Notes: generated from the letters alone by a model not told the origin. A stretch of DNA of 64,000 nt from CAVWNR01 sp963756525 (GCA_963756525.1 CAVWNR010000001.1:372001-436000), one strand, 5' to 3'. Counted from the first letter of the stretch, positions 41,668-49,742 are shown. Made by a program: numbers and translations.

Positions 41668-42462
41668 TCACCAGGCGCCGACTGCCTCGGCCATCAGGTC
41701 GCCGAACAGGTGGTCGTACTCGACGCTGTCCAACCCGCGGGCCGCGAACCACCGGCACACGTTGACGCAGTCGCGGTGCAGGAACTCCGGCCCTCGGGGG
41801 TTCGCGGCCAGGTCGACCACCTGCGGCAGGTCGATCATGACCAGCCGGCCGTGCCACACGAGCAGGTTGTACGCCGACAGGTCGCCGTGGGCATACCCGG
41901 CGCGCGCGAGCAGCAGCATCCCCTCGCGGCACTGCTCGAACAGCTCGGCCAGCTCGGCAGCTGCGGGCCGGCACTGGGCCAGGCGGGGCGCCGCGGTGCC
42001 GTCGTCGGCGCCGATGAACTCCAGCAGCAGCTCGGTGCCCGCGAGCTGCACCGGATAGGGCACCGGCGCTCCGGCCTGCCACAGCGTGCCGAGTGCCGCG
42101 AACTCGGCCGCCGCCCACTGCCCGGCGAGCAGTTCGCGGCCGAACTCGGTGCGCCGGGCCATCGCCCGCGTCTCCCGGCTGCGGCGGATTCGGCGGCCCT
42201 CGGTGTAGCCGGCGTCGCGGTGGAAGAGCCGCCGCTCCGCGGGCCGGTAGCGCTTGGCTGCCATCAGCGCGCCGTCGCTACCGGGCACGGCCCGGCGGAG
42301 CAGGTGGACGTCGGCCTCCTTGCCGGTCTTGAGCACGCCGTAGTCGGTGTCGACGGCGGCGAGCTCGGTGACGACCCAGCCCGGGATCGGGTCGGGTCCG
42401 TGCGTGGCGACGTCCCAGGTGGAGCAGTTCGGGTTCTCGTCGTAGTGGTCTTGCAGCTGCAC
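41668..42462 (-). CDS. RIO-type serine protein kinase
   Basis: The 264-residue atypical kinase has GVLKTGKEADVHLLRRA as its ATP loop, LMAAKRYRP with the catalytic Lys, GYAHGDLSAYNLLVWHG as the catalytic loop (HGDLSxYN) and LVMIDLPQVVDLAANPRG as the metal-binding motif. All catalytic residues are intact. RIO proteins in archaea and eukaryotes act in ribosome maturation; the bacterial role is not settled. GTG start, with GAGGAG upstream. Its leader holds a small reading frame and a hairpin that covers most of that ribosome site, so translation may be conditional. It precedes mtr by 15 bp. Confidence 0.92.
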   Translation of the reverse strand: MQLQDHYDENPNCSTWDVATHGPDPIPGWVVTELAAVDTDYGVLKTGKEADVHLLRRAVPGSDGALMAAKRYRPAERRLFHRDAGYTEGRRIRRSRETRAMARRTEFGRELLAGQWAAAEFAALGTLWQAGAPVPYPVQLAGTELLLEFIGADDGTAAPRLAQCRPAAAELAELFEQCREGMLLLARAGYAHGDLSAYNLLVWHGRLVMIDLPQVVDLAANPRGPEFLHRDCVNVCRWFAARGLDSVEYDHLFGDLMAEAVGAW

Positions 42463-42471
42463 TGCGGGTCT

Positions 42472-42496
42472 CCTCGGCGGGATGCCCGCGCCGAGG
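42472..42496 (-). promoter_or_regulatory. hairpin masking the ribosome site of the RIO kinase
   Basis: The minus-strand RNA forms CCTCGGCG-CGGG / CCC-GCCGAGG around a 4-nt loop, about ten pairs with one bulge. Four of the six bases of the GAGGAG Shine-Dalgarno (42475 down to 42470) lie in the 3' arm. The 5' arm begins 9 nt after the stop of the leader reading frame, so a ribosome on the leader could disrupt the stem. Confidence 0.5.
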
Positions 42497-42505
42497 GCCG
42501 CGGTG

Positions 42506-42571
42506 TCAGCGCGGGCTCGGCGCGAGGACGAACGGGTGGGCGAAGCTCACCCGGGCAACGGTCATCGACAC
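42506..42571 (-). CDS. putative 21-aa leader peptide of the RIO kinase gene
   Basis: A GTG-started frame of 21 codons is preceded by a perfect GGGAGG at 8 nt spacing, one of the best ribosome sites in the window. The peptide starts MSMTVARVSFAHPF and ends in Pro-Ser-Pro-Arg with no Cys or Trp run. It stops 43 nt before the kinase GTG and 9 nt before the masking hairpin. The layout (good ribosome site, short peptide, hairpin over the next ribosome site) is that of translational attenuators. The inducing condition is unknown. An internal ATG two codons in is an alternative start. Confidence 0.5.
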   Translation of the reverse strand: MSMTVARVSFAHPFVLAPSPR

Positions 42572-42660
42572 GGGGCTCGCCTCCCTTCGTCCGTGGGCAC
42601 CTGCCTGGCACCGCTCGCCGACCAGTATGCCGTCGCGCCGCAACGCAATTTTCCGGCAAC

Positions 42661-42666
42661 TACTCT
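42661..42666 (+). promoter_or_regulatory. candidate -10 box of proS
   Basis: TACTCT ends 7 nt before the GTG start of proS. There is no ribosome site before that GTG, so a leaderless mRNA is likely. The preceding AATTTTCC is the only AT-rich stretch nearby. Confidence 0.4.
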
Positions 42667-42673
42667 CTGCGTC

Positions 42674-44410
42674 GTGCTCCGACTCTCCACGCTGTTCCTC
42701 CGCACGCTTCGCGACGATCCCGCCGACGCCGAGGTGCCGAGCCACCGGCTGCTCGTCCGCGCCGGCTACATCCGCCGCGTCGGCCCGGGCATCTACTCCT
42801 GGCTGCCGCTCGGCGTCGAGGTGCTGCGCAACGTCGAACGGGTCATTCGGGAGGAGATGGTCGCGATGGGCGGCCAGGAGGTGCACTTTCCGGCGCTCAT
42901 CCCGCGGGAGATCTTCGAGGCGAGCGGGCGGTGGGCCGACTACGGCGACGCGCTGTTCCGCCTCGCCGACCGCAAGCGGGCCGACTACCTGCTCGGGCCG
43001 ACCCACGAGGAACTGTTCACCCTGCTCGTCAAGGGCGAGTACTCGTCCTACAAGGACTACCCGCTGATCCTCTTCCAGATCCAGACGAAGTACCGCGACG
43101 AGGCCCGTCCGCGTGCCGGCATCCTGCGCGGCCGCGAGTTCGTGATGAAGGATTCCTACTCGTTCGACCTGACCGACGACGGGCTCGCGGCCGCCTACCG
43201 GGCGCATCGCGACACCTACGAGCGGATCTTCACCCGGCTCGGTTTCGACTACCGGATCGTGTTCGCCATGTCCGGCGCGATGGGCGGCTCGGCGTCCGAG
43301 GAGTTCCTGGCGCCGACACCGGCCGGCGAGGACTCGTTCGTCCAGTGCTCGAACTGCGACTATGCCGCCAACACCGAGGCGGTGGAGATCGCCGGCCCGC
43401 CCGCACAGGACCCCGCGGCGCATCCGGCCAGCGTCGTGCTCGACACCCCCGACACGCCCACCATCGAGACGCTCGTGGCGCGGATGAACGAGCTCGGCCA
43501 TCCGACAACGGCCGCCGACACGCTGAAGAACGTGGTGCTCAAGACCCGTCGCCCGGGCGCGGAGAAGTGGGAGTTGCTCGTCATCGGCGTCCCGGGCGAT
43601 CGCGAGGTGGACATGAAACGCCTCTCCGGGCAGCTCGAGCCGGTGGAGGTGGCACCGGCCCAGGCCGACGACCTGGCCGCCGAGCCGGCCCTGGTGAAGG
43701 GCTACATCGGCCCGCAGATCCTCGGCGGCGATGTTCGCTACCTCGTCGACCCGCTCGTGGCCGTGGGGTCGTCGTGGGTCACCGGCGCGAACGAGCCGGG
43801 CCGGCACGCCGCGCACGTCGTGCGCGGCCGCGACTTCACACCCGACGGTGAGATCGGCGCGGTCGAGATCCGCGACGGCGACCGCTGTGCCCGCTGCGGC
43901 GGCGAGCTGCAGATCGCCCGCGGCATCGAGCTGGGTCACGTCTTCCAGCTGGGCCGCAAGTACGCCGAGGCGTTCGGGCTCACCGCGCTCGGTCCGGACG
44001 GCAAGCCGGTGACGGTGACGATGGGCTCCTACGGCGTCGGCGTCACGCGGGCGGTGGCCGCGCTGGCCGAGCAGACCCTGGACGGGAAGGGGCTCTGCTG
44101 GCCGCGCACGGTGGCTCCGGCGGACGTCCACCTGGTGGCCACCGGCCGGGACGACACGCCGTTCGAGGCCGCGGAGCAGCTCGCCGCCGACCTGCACGCG
44201 CGCGGCGTACGGGTGCTCTACGACGACCGCCGGGGCGTCTCGCCGGGCGTGAAGTTCGCCGACGCCGAGCTGCTGGGCATGCCGACGATCGTCGTGCTCG
44301 GCCGCGGGCTCGCCACCGGGACGGTCGAGGTCCGCGACCGCCGCTCCGGCGAGCGCCGGGACGTGCCGCTCGCTGCCGCGGCCGACGAGCTGTGCGCCGC
44401 TGTCGGCTGA
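42674..44410 (+). CDS. proS: prolyl-tRNA synthetase
   Basis: The 578-residue class II synthetase of the bacterial type has motif 1 region HRLLVRAGYIRRVGPGIYSW, motif 2 FQIQTKYRDEARPRAGILRG then REFVMKDSYSFD, the inserted editing (YbaK-like) domain at about 225-390 (LKNVVLKTRR, LVIGVPGDREVDMKRL), a Cys pair region CARCGGEL, motif 3 MGSYGVGVTRAVAAL, and a C-terminal anticodon-binding domain ending in AADELCAAVG. It charges tRNA-Pro. Start chosen at the GTG where homology begins (LRLSTLFLRTLRDDPADAE); the frame runs open further upstream through poor sequence. ung follows after 6 bp. Confidence 0.97.
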   Translation: MLRLSTLFLRTLRDDPADAEVPSHRLLVRAGYIRRVGPGIYSWLPLGVEVLRNVERVIREEMVAMGGQEVHFPALIPREIFEASGRWADYGDALFRLADRKRADYLLGPTHEELFTLLVKGEYSSYKDYPLILFQIQTKYRDEARPRAGILRGREFVMKDSYSFDLTDDGLAAAYRAHRDTYERIFTRLGFDYRIVFAMSGAMGGSASEEFLAPTPAGEDSFVQCSNCDYAANTEAVEIAGPPAQDPAAHPASVVLDTPDTPTIETLVARMNELGHPTTAADTLKNVVLKTRRPGAEKWELLVIGVPGDREVDMKRLSGQLEPVEVAPAQADDLAAEPALVKGYIGPQILGGDVRYLVDPLVAVGSSWVTGANEPGRHAAHVVRGRDFTPDGEIGAVEIRDGDRCARCGGELQIARGIELGHVFQLGRKYAEAFGLTALGPDGKPVTVTMGSYGVGVTRAVAALAEQTLDGKGLCWPRTVAPADVHLVATGRDDTPFEAAEQLAADLHARGVRVLYDDRRGVSPGVKFADAELLGMPTIVVLGRGLATGTVEVRDRRSGERRDVPLAAAADELCAAVG

Positions 44411-44416
44411 GCGACC

Positions 44417-45103
44417 ATGCCGCCGCGTCCGCTCAGCGAGCTGGTCGAGCCGGGCTGGGCCGAGGCGCTCCGCCCGGTGAGCGACCGGGTCGCCGCGATG
44501 GGCGAGTTCCTGCGCGCGGAGATCACCGCCGGGCGCCGCTACCTTCCGGCCGGGCCGAACGTCCTGCGGGCATTCACCCAGCCGTTCGAGGGCGTCCGGG
44601 TGCTGATCGTCGGGCAGGACCCGTACCCGACGCCCGGGCATCCGGTCGGCCTGTGCTTCTCCGTCGCGCCGGACGTCCGGCCGCTGCCGCGCAGCCTGCA
44701 GAACATCTACCGCGAGCTTTGCGCCGACGTGGGGTGCCCGGCGCCGGTGCACGGCGACCTGTCCGCCTGGACGGGGCACGGCGTGCTCCTGCTCAACCGG
44801 GTGCTGACCGTCGCCCCCGGACGGCCGGCGTCGCATCGCGGCAAGGGCTGGGAGGCGGTGACCGACCAGGCCATCCGGGCCCTCGTCGCGCGCGATCGGC
44901 CGCTCGTCGCCATCCTCTGGGGACGCGACGCGCAGACCCTCCGGCCGGTGCTGGGCGGCACCCCCTGCGTGGAGTCGGCCCACCCCAGCCCGATGTCGGC
45001 CGACCGCGGCTTCTTCGGTTCTCGCCCGTTCAGCCGGGCGAACGAGCTGCTCGTCCGGCAGGGCGGTGCGCCGGTCGACTGGTCGCTGCCGGCGACGGTC
45101 TGA
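44417..45103 (+). CDS. ung: uracil-DNA glycosylase (family 1)
   Basis: The 228-residue enzyme removes uracil from DNA at the start of base-excision repair. The water-activating motif GQDPYPTPGHPVGLCFS, LLLNRVLTVAPG, LVAILWGRDAQ and the DNA-intercalation loop HPSPMSADRGFFGSRPF are all present. Length is normal. It is 6 bp after proS, so it is likely co-transcribed. Its last 74 bases overlap the 3' end of the convergent FAD oxidoreductase gene on the opposite strand. Its own C-terminus (PVDWSLPATV) looks complete. Confidence 0.95.
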   Translation: MPPRPLSELVEPGWAEALRPVSDRVAAMGEFLRAEITAGRRYLPAGPNVLRAFTQPFEGVRVLIVGQDPYPTPGHPVGLCFSVAPDVRPLPRSLQNIYRELCADVGCPAPVHGDLSAWTGHGVLLLNRVLTVAPGRPASHRGKGWEAVTDQAIRALVARDRPLVAILWGRDAQTLRPVLGGTPCVESAHPSPMSADRGFFGSRPFSRANELLVRQGGAPVDWSLPATV

Positions 45104-46667
45104 AGCCCAGCGCGCTGAGCAGGGCCGCCGCCACCGCCTCGGTGTCGGGCTCGCCGAGCACCGCCGCGACATGCGCGTCGGGTCGCACGATCCACACCTC
45201 GCCCGGGCGGGCCGCGAGCGCGGCGCGCAGCCGCCCGTCCGGGTCGGCGTCATCGAACCGGTAGCTGCGCACCGGCGCAGGTGTCGCGGCTGCGCCGGCG
45301 AGCGCTCGCTCGGCACGGCCGTCGGGGACGAAGAGCACGACACCGTCCCGCAGGATGTCGCGGCTGCGCCGGGTCGAGTCCAGCCGAACGTCCGGGACGA
45401 TCACCCCGACCCCTGGGCGCTGCGCCTCGCCGCGTGCCGGCCGGGTGGCGACCGGTCGGGTGGGGTCGGGCGTGACGAGGGGCGATTCGGTGTACCAGAA
45501 CGGCTCGGCCAGCCGCCCGGAGTCCACCCGCGCTCGCGCCGCCGAGTCGCGCACGGCACGTTCGAGCAGCTCCCGGCGGCGCGCCCACAGCTCGGGGCTG
45601 TGCGGAACCAGGAAGTCCATCGTGGCGGACGTGACGTCGAGGTTTTCCCGCGCCGCGGCGTGCCGCTCGTCGTGGTAGCTCTCGAGCAGCGACTCGGGGG
45701 CCCACCCGCGCAGCACGAACGCGAGCTTCCACGCGGCGTTCTCCGCGTCGGCGACCCCGGCGTTGAGCCCGCGCGCGCCGAACGGCGCCACCAGGTGGGC
45801 GCAATCTCCGGCGAGCAGCACTCGACCGACCCGCATCCTGGACGCGATCCGCGACTGGAAGCCGTACACCGAACGCCACACGACCTGGTACGGACGTTCC
45901 CCGATGATCGCACGGACCCGCTGGTCGAGGCCGCCGGCTGCCTCGTCGGCGGCCAGGTCGTAGCCGGGCGGCACCTGCCAGTCGATGCGGAACGTCGAGC
46001 CCGGGCAGGGATGGATCAGCACCTGCCGGCCTGGATTCCACGCCGGGTCGAAGTAGAAGCGCCGCTCGGTCGCCCATCCCGGCAGCTCCGTGCGGATGTC
46101 GCAGATCAGGAACCGGTCGTCGAAGCTCACCCCGTCGAAGCTCACCGCGAGCGCTTCGCGGATCCGGTCGGCGTGCGAGCCGGCGCAGAGGACGGCGAAC
46201 GCCGCGGTCAGCTCGCGGTCGCCCGCCGCCGTGACACACCTCGCGCGGACCCCGCCGGAGTCCTGGACCAGCGCATCGACCCGATGACCCCACCGCACAT
46301 CGATGAGCGGATTGGCGACGATCTGCTCGTCCAGCAGCTCCTCGGTGCGTGCCTGCGACAGGTTGACGAACGGGGGGAAGCGCGCCGCGCCGGGATCGGC
46401 GACCTGGTAGCTGAACAGCTCACGGTCCCGGTAGAAGGTGCGCGCCGTGGTCCAGGTGAGCCCCTCCGCCGCGATCCGCTCGCCCGCGCCGACCGCCGCC
46501 CACACGTCCAGGACGTCGCGCTGCTGGCAGATGGACTTCGAGCCGACCGTGTCGCGCCGGGGTGCCTGGTCGACCACCAGCACCGGCACGCCCCAGCGGG
46601 CCAGCAGCAGCGCCGCGGTCTGTCCGACCGGCCCGTTGCCGACGACCAGCACGCGTCCGGTGGTCAC
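45030..46667 (-). CDS. FAD-dependent aromatic hydroxylase-like monooxygenase
   Basis: The 545-residue flavoprotein of the PheA/TfdB class has FAD-binding VLVVGNGPVGQTAALLLARWG at residue 5 onward, a DG-type middle motif region, and GRVLLAGDCAHLVAPFGARGLNAG with the second FAD motif. A thioredoxin-like C-terminal domain (GVGVIVPDVRLDSTRRSRD) ends in a low-complexity Pro/Ala/Arg tail. The class hydroxylates aromatic rings with NAD(P)H and oxygen. It starts 2 nt after the stop of the metallo-beta-lactamase-fold gene, forming a two-gene operon. The tail lies opposite the end of ung. The substrate is not known. Confidence 0.88.
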   Translation of the reverse strand: MTTGRVLVVGNGPVGQTAALLLARWGVPVLVVDQAPRRDTVGSKSICQQRDVLDVWAAVGAGERIAAEGLTWTTARTFYRDRELFSYQVADPGAARFPPFVNLSQARTEELLDEQIVANPLIDVRWGHRVDALVQDSGGVRARCVTAAGDRELTAAFAVLCAGSHADRIREALAVSFDGVSFDDRFLICDIRTELPGWATERRFYFDPAWNPGRQVLIHPCPGSTFRIDWQVPPGYDLAADEAAGGLDQRVRAIIGERPYQVVWRSVYGFQSRIASRMRVGRVLLAGDCAHLVAPFGARGLNAGVADAENAAWKLAFVLRGWAPESLLESYHDERHAAARENLDVTSATMDFLVPHSPELWARRRELLERAVRDSAARARVDSGRLAEPFWYTESPLVTPDPTRPVATRPARGEAQRPGVGVIVPDVRLDSTRRSRDILRDGVVLFVPDGRAERALAGAAATPAPVRSYRFDDADPDGRLRAALAARPGEVWIVRPDAHVAAVLGEPDTEAVAAALLSALGFRPSPAATSRPAHRPAGRAARSPG

Positions 46668-46669
46668 GG

Positions 46670-47626
46670 TCAGTCCTGCAGCTGGTCCCACACCTCGCGG
46701 TCGCGCGCCGCCGTCCAGACCCGCGGCCGCTCGATGCCCGCGAGCTCGTCCCACAGCCGTGAGACGTCGAACGGCAGGCAGTGCTCGAAGATCGGCCAGG
46801 CACCGTAGCGGTCGACCAGCGCGGTGTGGCAGCGTTCGAACGCGTCCTTGAGGGTGCCGCCGGCCGCCTGCACGGCACCCACTTCGGCGAGCATGACGTC
46901 GAGGAAGTGGCGGGTCTGCGCGATCGCCGCGTCGACCTCCGCCGCGCCGCGCGCCACTGCGCCTCGGCCGCCGACGAGCGTCTGCGCCCCGAACCCGGCG
47001 ACCCGGCCGAGCGTCGACCCGGCCCAGTCGCGATGGAACGCATCGCCGGTGTAGAGCGAGGCCTGCGACTCGACCAGGTCGCCGGCGAAGAGCACCCCGT
47101 GGGCGGGCAGCCAGGCGATGATGTCGCCCTCGGTGTGCCCGCGCCCGCAGTACTGCAGCACGAGTTCGCCGCGGTCACCGCCGAGCTCGATCGTGAGCCG
47201 GTCGCTGAACGTCGCCGTCGGCCAGGTCAGACCGGGGATCGACTCGGGCTGCTTGAACAGCCGCGGCATCCGCGCCAGCTCCGACTCCCAGTCCTGCCGG
47301 CCGCGCTCGGCGATCAGCATTCGGGTGTTCTCGTGTGCCACGATCACCTCGGCGTCGAACGCGCTGGCCCCGAGGACACGGACGGCGTGGTAGTGCGAGA
47401 GCACCAGATACCGGACCGGCTTGTCGGTGTGCGCGCGGAGCAGGGCGAGCCACTCGCGCGCCGCGACCGGGGTGGCGAGCGCTTCCAAGCAGACGACGAA
47501 GTCCTCGCCTTCGATCGCGCCGATGTTCGGGTCGCCCTGCGCCGTCAGCGCGTACACGCCGTCGGCGAGGGTCTCGAAGGTCTGCTGCTTCTCCTCGAGA
47601 TCGGCCGACGACGCGAATGCCTTCAC
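46670..47626 (-). CDS. metallo-beta-lactamase fold protein with variant metal motif
   Basis: The 318-residue protein has the fold's landmarks: a HYHAVR segment at 78-83 in place of HxHxDH (Asp and second His replaced by Val and Arg), CGRGHTEGDIIAWL, LFAGDLVESQASLYTGD, and GGRGAV where a final His is usual. One zinc site is probably absent. The change may be a subfamily trait rather than decay, since the frame is intact and codon use normal. It is the first gene of an operon with the FAD hydroxylase, so it may hydrolyse or bind an intermediate of that pathway. GTG 47626 is chosen; upstream codons are poor. It is divergent from the toxin-antitoxin pair. Confidence 0.82.
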   Translation of the reverse strand: MKAFASSADLEEKQQTFETLADGVYALTAQGDPNIGAIEGEDFVVCLEALATPVAAREWLALLRAHTDKPVRYLVLSHYHAVRVLGASAFDAEVIVAHENTRMLIAERGRQDWESELARMPRLFKQPESIPGLTWPTATFSDRLTIELGGDRGELVLQYCGRGHTEGDIIAWLPAHGVLFAGDLVESQASLYTGDAFHRDWAGSTLGRVAGFGAQTLVGGRGAVARGAAEVDAAIAQTRHFLDVMLAEVGAVQAAGGTLKDAFERCHTALVDRYGAWPIFEHCLPFDVSRLWDELAGIERPRVWTAARDREVWDQLQD

Positions 47627-47666
47627 CGCTCGACCGTAGCGCGATCGCGCCCGACCCTCGAACGAG

Positions 47667-47685
47667 TGGTACCAGGCCGGTACCA
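47667..47685. promoter_or_regulatory. candidate operator and promoter of the toxin-antitoxin pair
   Basis: TGGTACC and GGTACCA form a perfect inverted repeat with a 5-bp spacer. The right arm overlaps TACCAT (47681-47686), a TANNNT -10 box 6 nt before the antitoxin ATG, with TCGAAC 17 bp upstream as a possible -35. A ribbon-helix-helix antitoxin bound here would block its own promoter. Confidence 0.55.
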
Positions 47686-47692
47686 TGATCGC

Positions 47693-47896
47693 ATGGCCAT
47701 GAACCTCCGCCTCACCGACGACCAAGACCGCCTGCTTCAAACACTCGCCGACGCGCAGCACATCAGCAAGCACGAAGCCGTGCTGCGCGCAATCGAGGCG
47801 CAGGCCGAGCGGCTACACGTCTCAGCCGAGGTCGAGGCATTCGCCGACTACGCACTCGAACGCTACGAAGCCCTGCTGGACCGGCTCGCGCAGTGA
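47693..47896 (+). CDS. ribbon-helix-helix (CopG-type) antitoxin
   Basis: The 67-residue protein opens with a short beta strand (MNLRLTDDQDRLLQTLADAQ) followed by two helices (SKHEAVLRAIEAQAERLH). That is the ribbon-helix-helix DNA-binding fold of many antitoxins. The acidic C-terminal helix (EVEAFADYALERYEALLDRLAQ, split here as EVEAFADYAL and ERYEALLDRL) would bind the toxin. Its stop overlaps the toxin GTG by four bases. A second ATG two codons in is an alternative start. It is likely leaderless and autoregulated through the inverted repeat upstream. Confidence 0.85.
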   Translation: MAMNLRLTDDQDRLLQTLADAQHISKHEAVLRAIEAQAERLHVSAEVEAFADYALERYEALLDRLAQ

Positions 47897-48279
47897 GCGT
47901 CCGCTACCTTGCGGTCGAGGACGTGCTGCTGCTGGCCAAACGGATCGGCGAGCCCCGTCCGCGCGACATCGGCTTGGTGTCGTCGGCGGTCATGCGCCCG
48001 CAGACAACCGTATTCGGTGAGGACGCCTACCCCGATCTGCACACCAAGGCGGCGGCGCTGCTGCACTCGCTCGCGCGCAACCACGCGTTCCTCGACGGCA
48101 ACAAGCGGACCGCCTGGCTTGCTACCGGCGCGTTCTACTGGATCAACGGCCAGCTGCTCGACGCGCCCGATGATCCCGCCTACGACCTTATGATCGCCGT
48201 GGCAAAGGGTGACCTGGACGTCCCGGATATTGCCCGCGCGCTCGCGCCATGGGTGCGTCCGCGCTCACTGCCCGAGTAG
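47893..48279 (+). CDS. Fic/Doc family toxin (death-on-curing type)
   Basis: The 128-residue Doc-like protein has the catalytic Fic loop HAFLDGNKRTAWLATGAF near residues 57-74, matching HxFxxGNKRT in which the loop can act as a kinase (Doc) or AMP-transferase site. LHTKAAALLHSLARNH precedes it. It would modify EF-Tu or another target unless bound by the antitoxin encoded just upstream. The GTG start overlaps the antitoxin stop. The 3' end overlaps the convergent zwf gene by 15 bp. Third-position G/C is lower than in neighbours, consistent with acquisition. Confidence 0.9.
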   Translation: MSVRYLAVEDVLLLAKRIGEPRPRDIGLVSSAVMRPQTTVFGEDAYPDLHTKAAALLHSLARNHAFLDGNKRTAWLATGAFYWINGQLLDAPDDPAYDLMIAVAKGDLDVPDIARALAPWVRPRSLPE

Positions 48280-49683
48280 CCAGCCCCATGGACGGGCGAG
48301 GTCGGCGGCGGCGGCCGGACCCCATGATCCAGGTGCGTACGGCAGCGGGTCGGGGCGGGCGTCGAGCAGCGGCTGCGCGACGTCCCACACCGCGGCCAGC
48401 CCGTCCGGCCGGGTGAACAGCGACCGGTCGCCGAGGAGCACGTCGTGGATCAACCGCGCGTACGGCGGGAGCGGGTTCGCGCGAGGCAGCGACGCAAGGG
48501 GAACCGCCGCGGTGGCCACCTCGAGATCCAGGCCGGTGCCGGGCTGCTTGGTCACCATCGACAGGTCCAACTCGCCGCTGCCGGACATCGACAGCGTCAC
48601 CGCGTTGGCGTCCAACGGCAGGTGGGAGAGCGGCCCGTGCGGTGCGCGCAGGAGGAGGCTCACCCGCTGGGCACCGGTCGCGAGTTGCTTGCCGGTCCGC
48701 AGCAGGAACGGAACGTCCCGCCAGCGGTCGTTGTCGACCCACAGCCGCGCGGCCACGAACGTGTCCGTCTTCGAGTCGTCCGGCACCTCGGGCAGATCCC
48801 GGTACCCGTCGTACTGCCCGAGCACGACCTCGGCCGGGTCGAGCGGCCGGAACGACGAGATCACCGATTCCCGGGCGGACTGCAGGTCGCCGGCCGACAG
48901 GCTCGCGGGCGGTTCCATGGCCACCTCGGCGGCCACCTGGAACAGGTGCGTGACGATCATGTCGAGGAAGCATCCGGTGGCGTCGTAGAAAACGGCCCGG
49001 TCGGCGACGTCGAGCGTCTCCGGCACGTCGATCTGCACCGCTTCGACGTGCTCCCGGTTCCAGACCGCCGAGAACAGGCCATTGGCGAAGCGGAGCACGT
49101 GCAGGTCCTGGGTGGCCTCCTTGCCCAGGAAGTGGTCGATCCGGTACACCTGCGACTCGTCGAGGACCGAGTGCACGACGTCGTCCAGTTGGCGGAAGTT
49201 CGACGGCGAGGTGCCGAACGGCTTCTCGTACACGACCCGGGCTCCCTTCGCCAGGTCGTGTGCGCCGAGCGCCTTCGTCGTCTCGGCGAAGGCCACCGGC
49301 GGTATCGCGAGGTAGTGCACGAGCTGGGCGTCGTCCCCGAGTTCGCGCCGGGCATGGGCGGTCACGTCGAGGAGACTGCCGGGGTCGTCGCTGTCGAACC
49401 CGCCGCCGGCGAAGAGCAGCCGCTGGCTGAACTCGTCCCATGGCCCCTCGTCCGGGTGCGGACCGAACTCGGTGAGCACGTCGTGCACGTGCCCGCGGAA
49501 GTCCTCGTGCGCGACGTCCCCGCGGCCGTTGCCGACCAGCCGCCATTGAGCCGGCAGCAGGCCCTCCTTCGCCAGCGTGAAGAACGCCGGCAGGACCATC
49601 CGTTTGGCGAGGTCGCCGGTGGCACCGAAGAGTACGAAGACGGTGGGGCCGGGTGTGTCCGGCTGCGCAGGGACGGGAGTCAT
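48265..49683 (-). CDS. zwf: glucose-6-phosphate 1-dehydrogenase
   Basis: The 472-residue enzyme commits glucose 6-phosphate to the oxidative pentose phosphate path and makes NADPH. It shows the coenzyme motif VLFGATGDLAKRMVLP, YLAIPPVAF, VYEKPFGTSPSNFRQL, the substrate motif YRIDHFLGKEATQDL with the catalytic His, and a C-terminal ending PWGWLLGQ. Length is typical or slightly short for actinobacteria. ATG at MTPVPAQPDTPGPT is preferred over an upstream in-frame ATG. It is divergent from uvrA with 59 bp between start codons. It is not next to the usual tal-tkt-opcA-pgl genes, so this may be a second or relocated copy. Confidence 0.94.
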   Translation of the reverse strand: MTPVPAQPDTPGPTVFVLFGATGDLAKRMVLPAFFTLAKEGLLPAQWRLVGNGRGDVAHEDFRGHVHDVLTEFGPHPDEGPWDEFSQRLLFAGGGFDSDDPGSLLDVTAHARRELGDDAQLVHYLAIPPVAFAETTKALGAHDLAKGARVVYEKPFGTSPSNFRQLDDVVHSVLDESQVYRIDHFLGKEATQDLHVLRFANGLFSAVWNREHVEAVQIDVPETLDVADRAVFYDATGCFLDMIVTHLFQVAAEVAMEPPASLSAGDLQSARESVISSFRPLDPAEVVLGQYDGYRDLPEVPDDSKTDTFVAARLWVDNDRWRDVPFLLRTGKQLATGAQRVSLLLRAPHGPLSHLPLDANAVTLSMSGSGELDLSMVTKQPGTGLDLEVATAAVPLASLPRANPLPPYARLIHDVLLGDRSLFTRPDGLAAVWDVAQPLLDARPDPLPYAPGSWGPAAAADLARPWGWLLGQ

Positions 49684-49728
49684 GTGACGGGACGGTACGC
49701 CGACCGGCGCGTTGTCGTCCCCGGTCAC

Positions 49729-49734
49729 TACCCT
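49729..49734 (+). promoter_or_regulatory. candidate -10 box of uvrA
   Basis: TACCCT ends 8 nt before the GTG start of uvrA, which lacks a ribosome site. The spacing fits a leaderless or near-leaderless transcript. No SOS box of the TCGAAC-N4-GTTCGA type is visible nearby. Confidence 0.35.
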
Positions 49735-49742
49735 CGATTGCC

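Noticed and set aside
40789..43851. A plus-strand open frame of 1020 codons opposite mtr and the RIO kinase and out of frame in proS
   Set aside because: It is Arg/Gly/Val-rich shadow sequence that crosses three well-supported genes; codon bias fits those genes.
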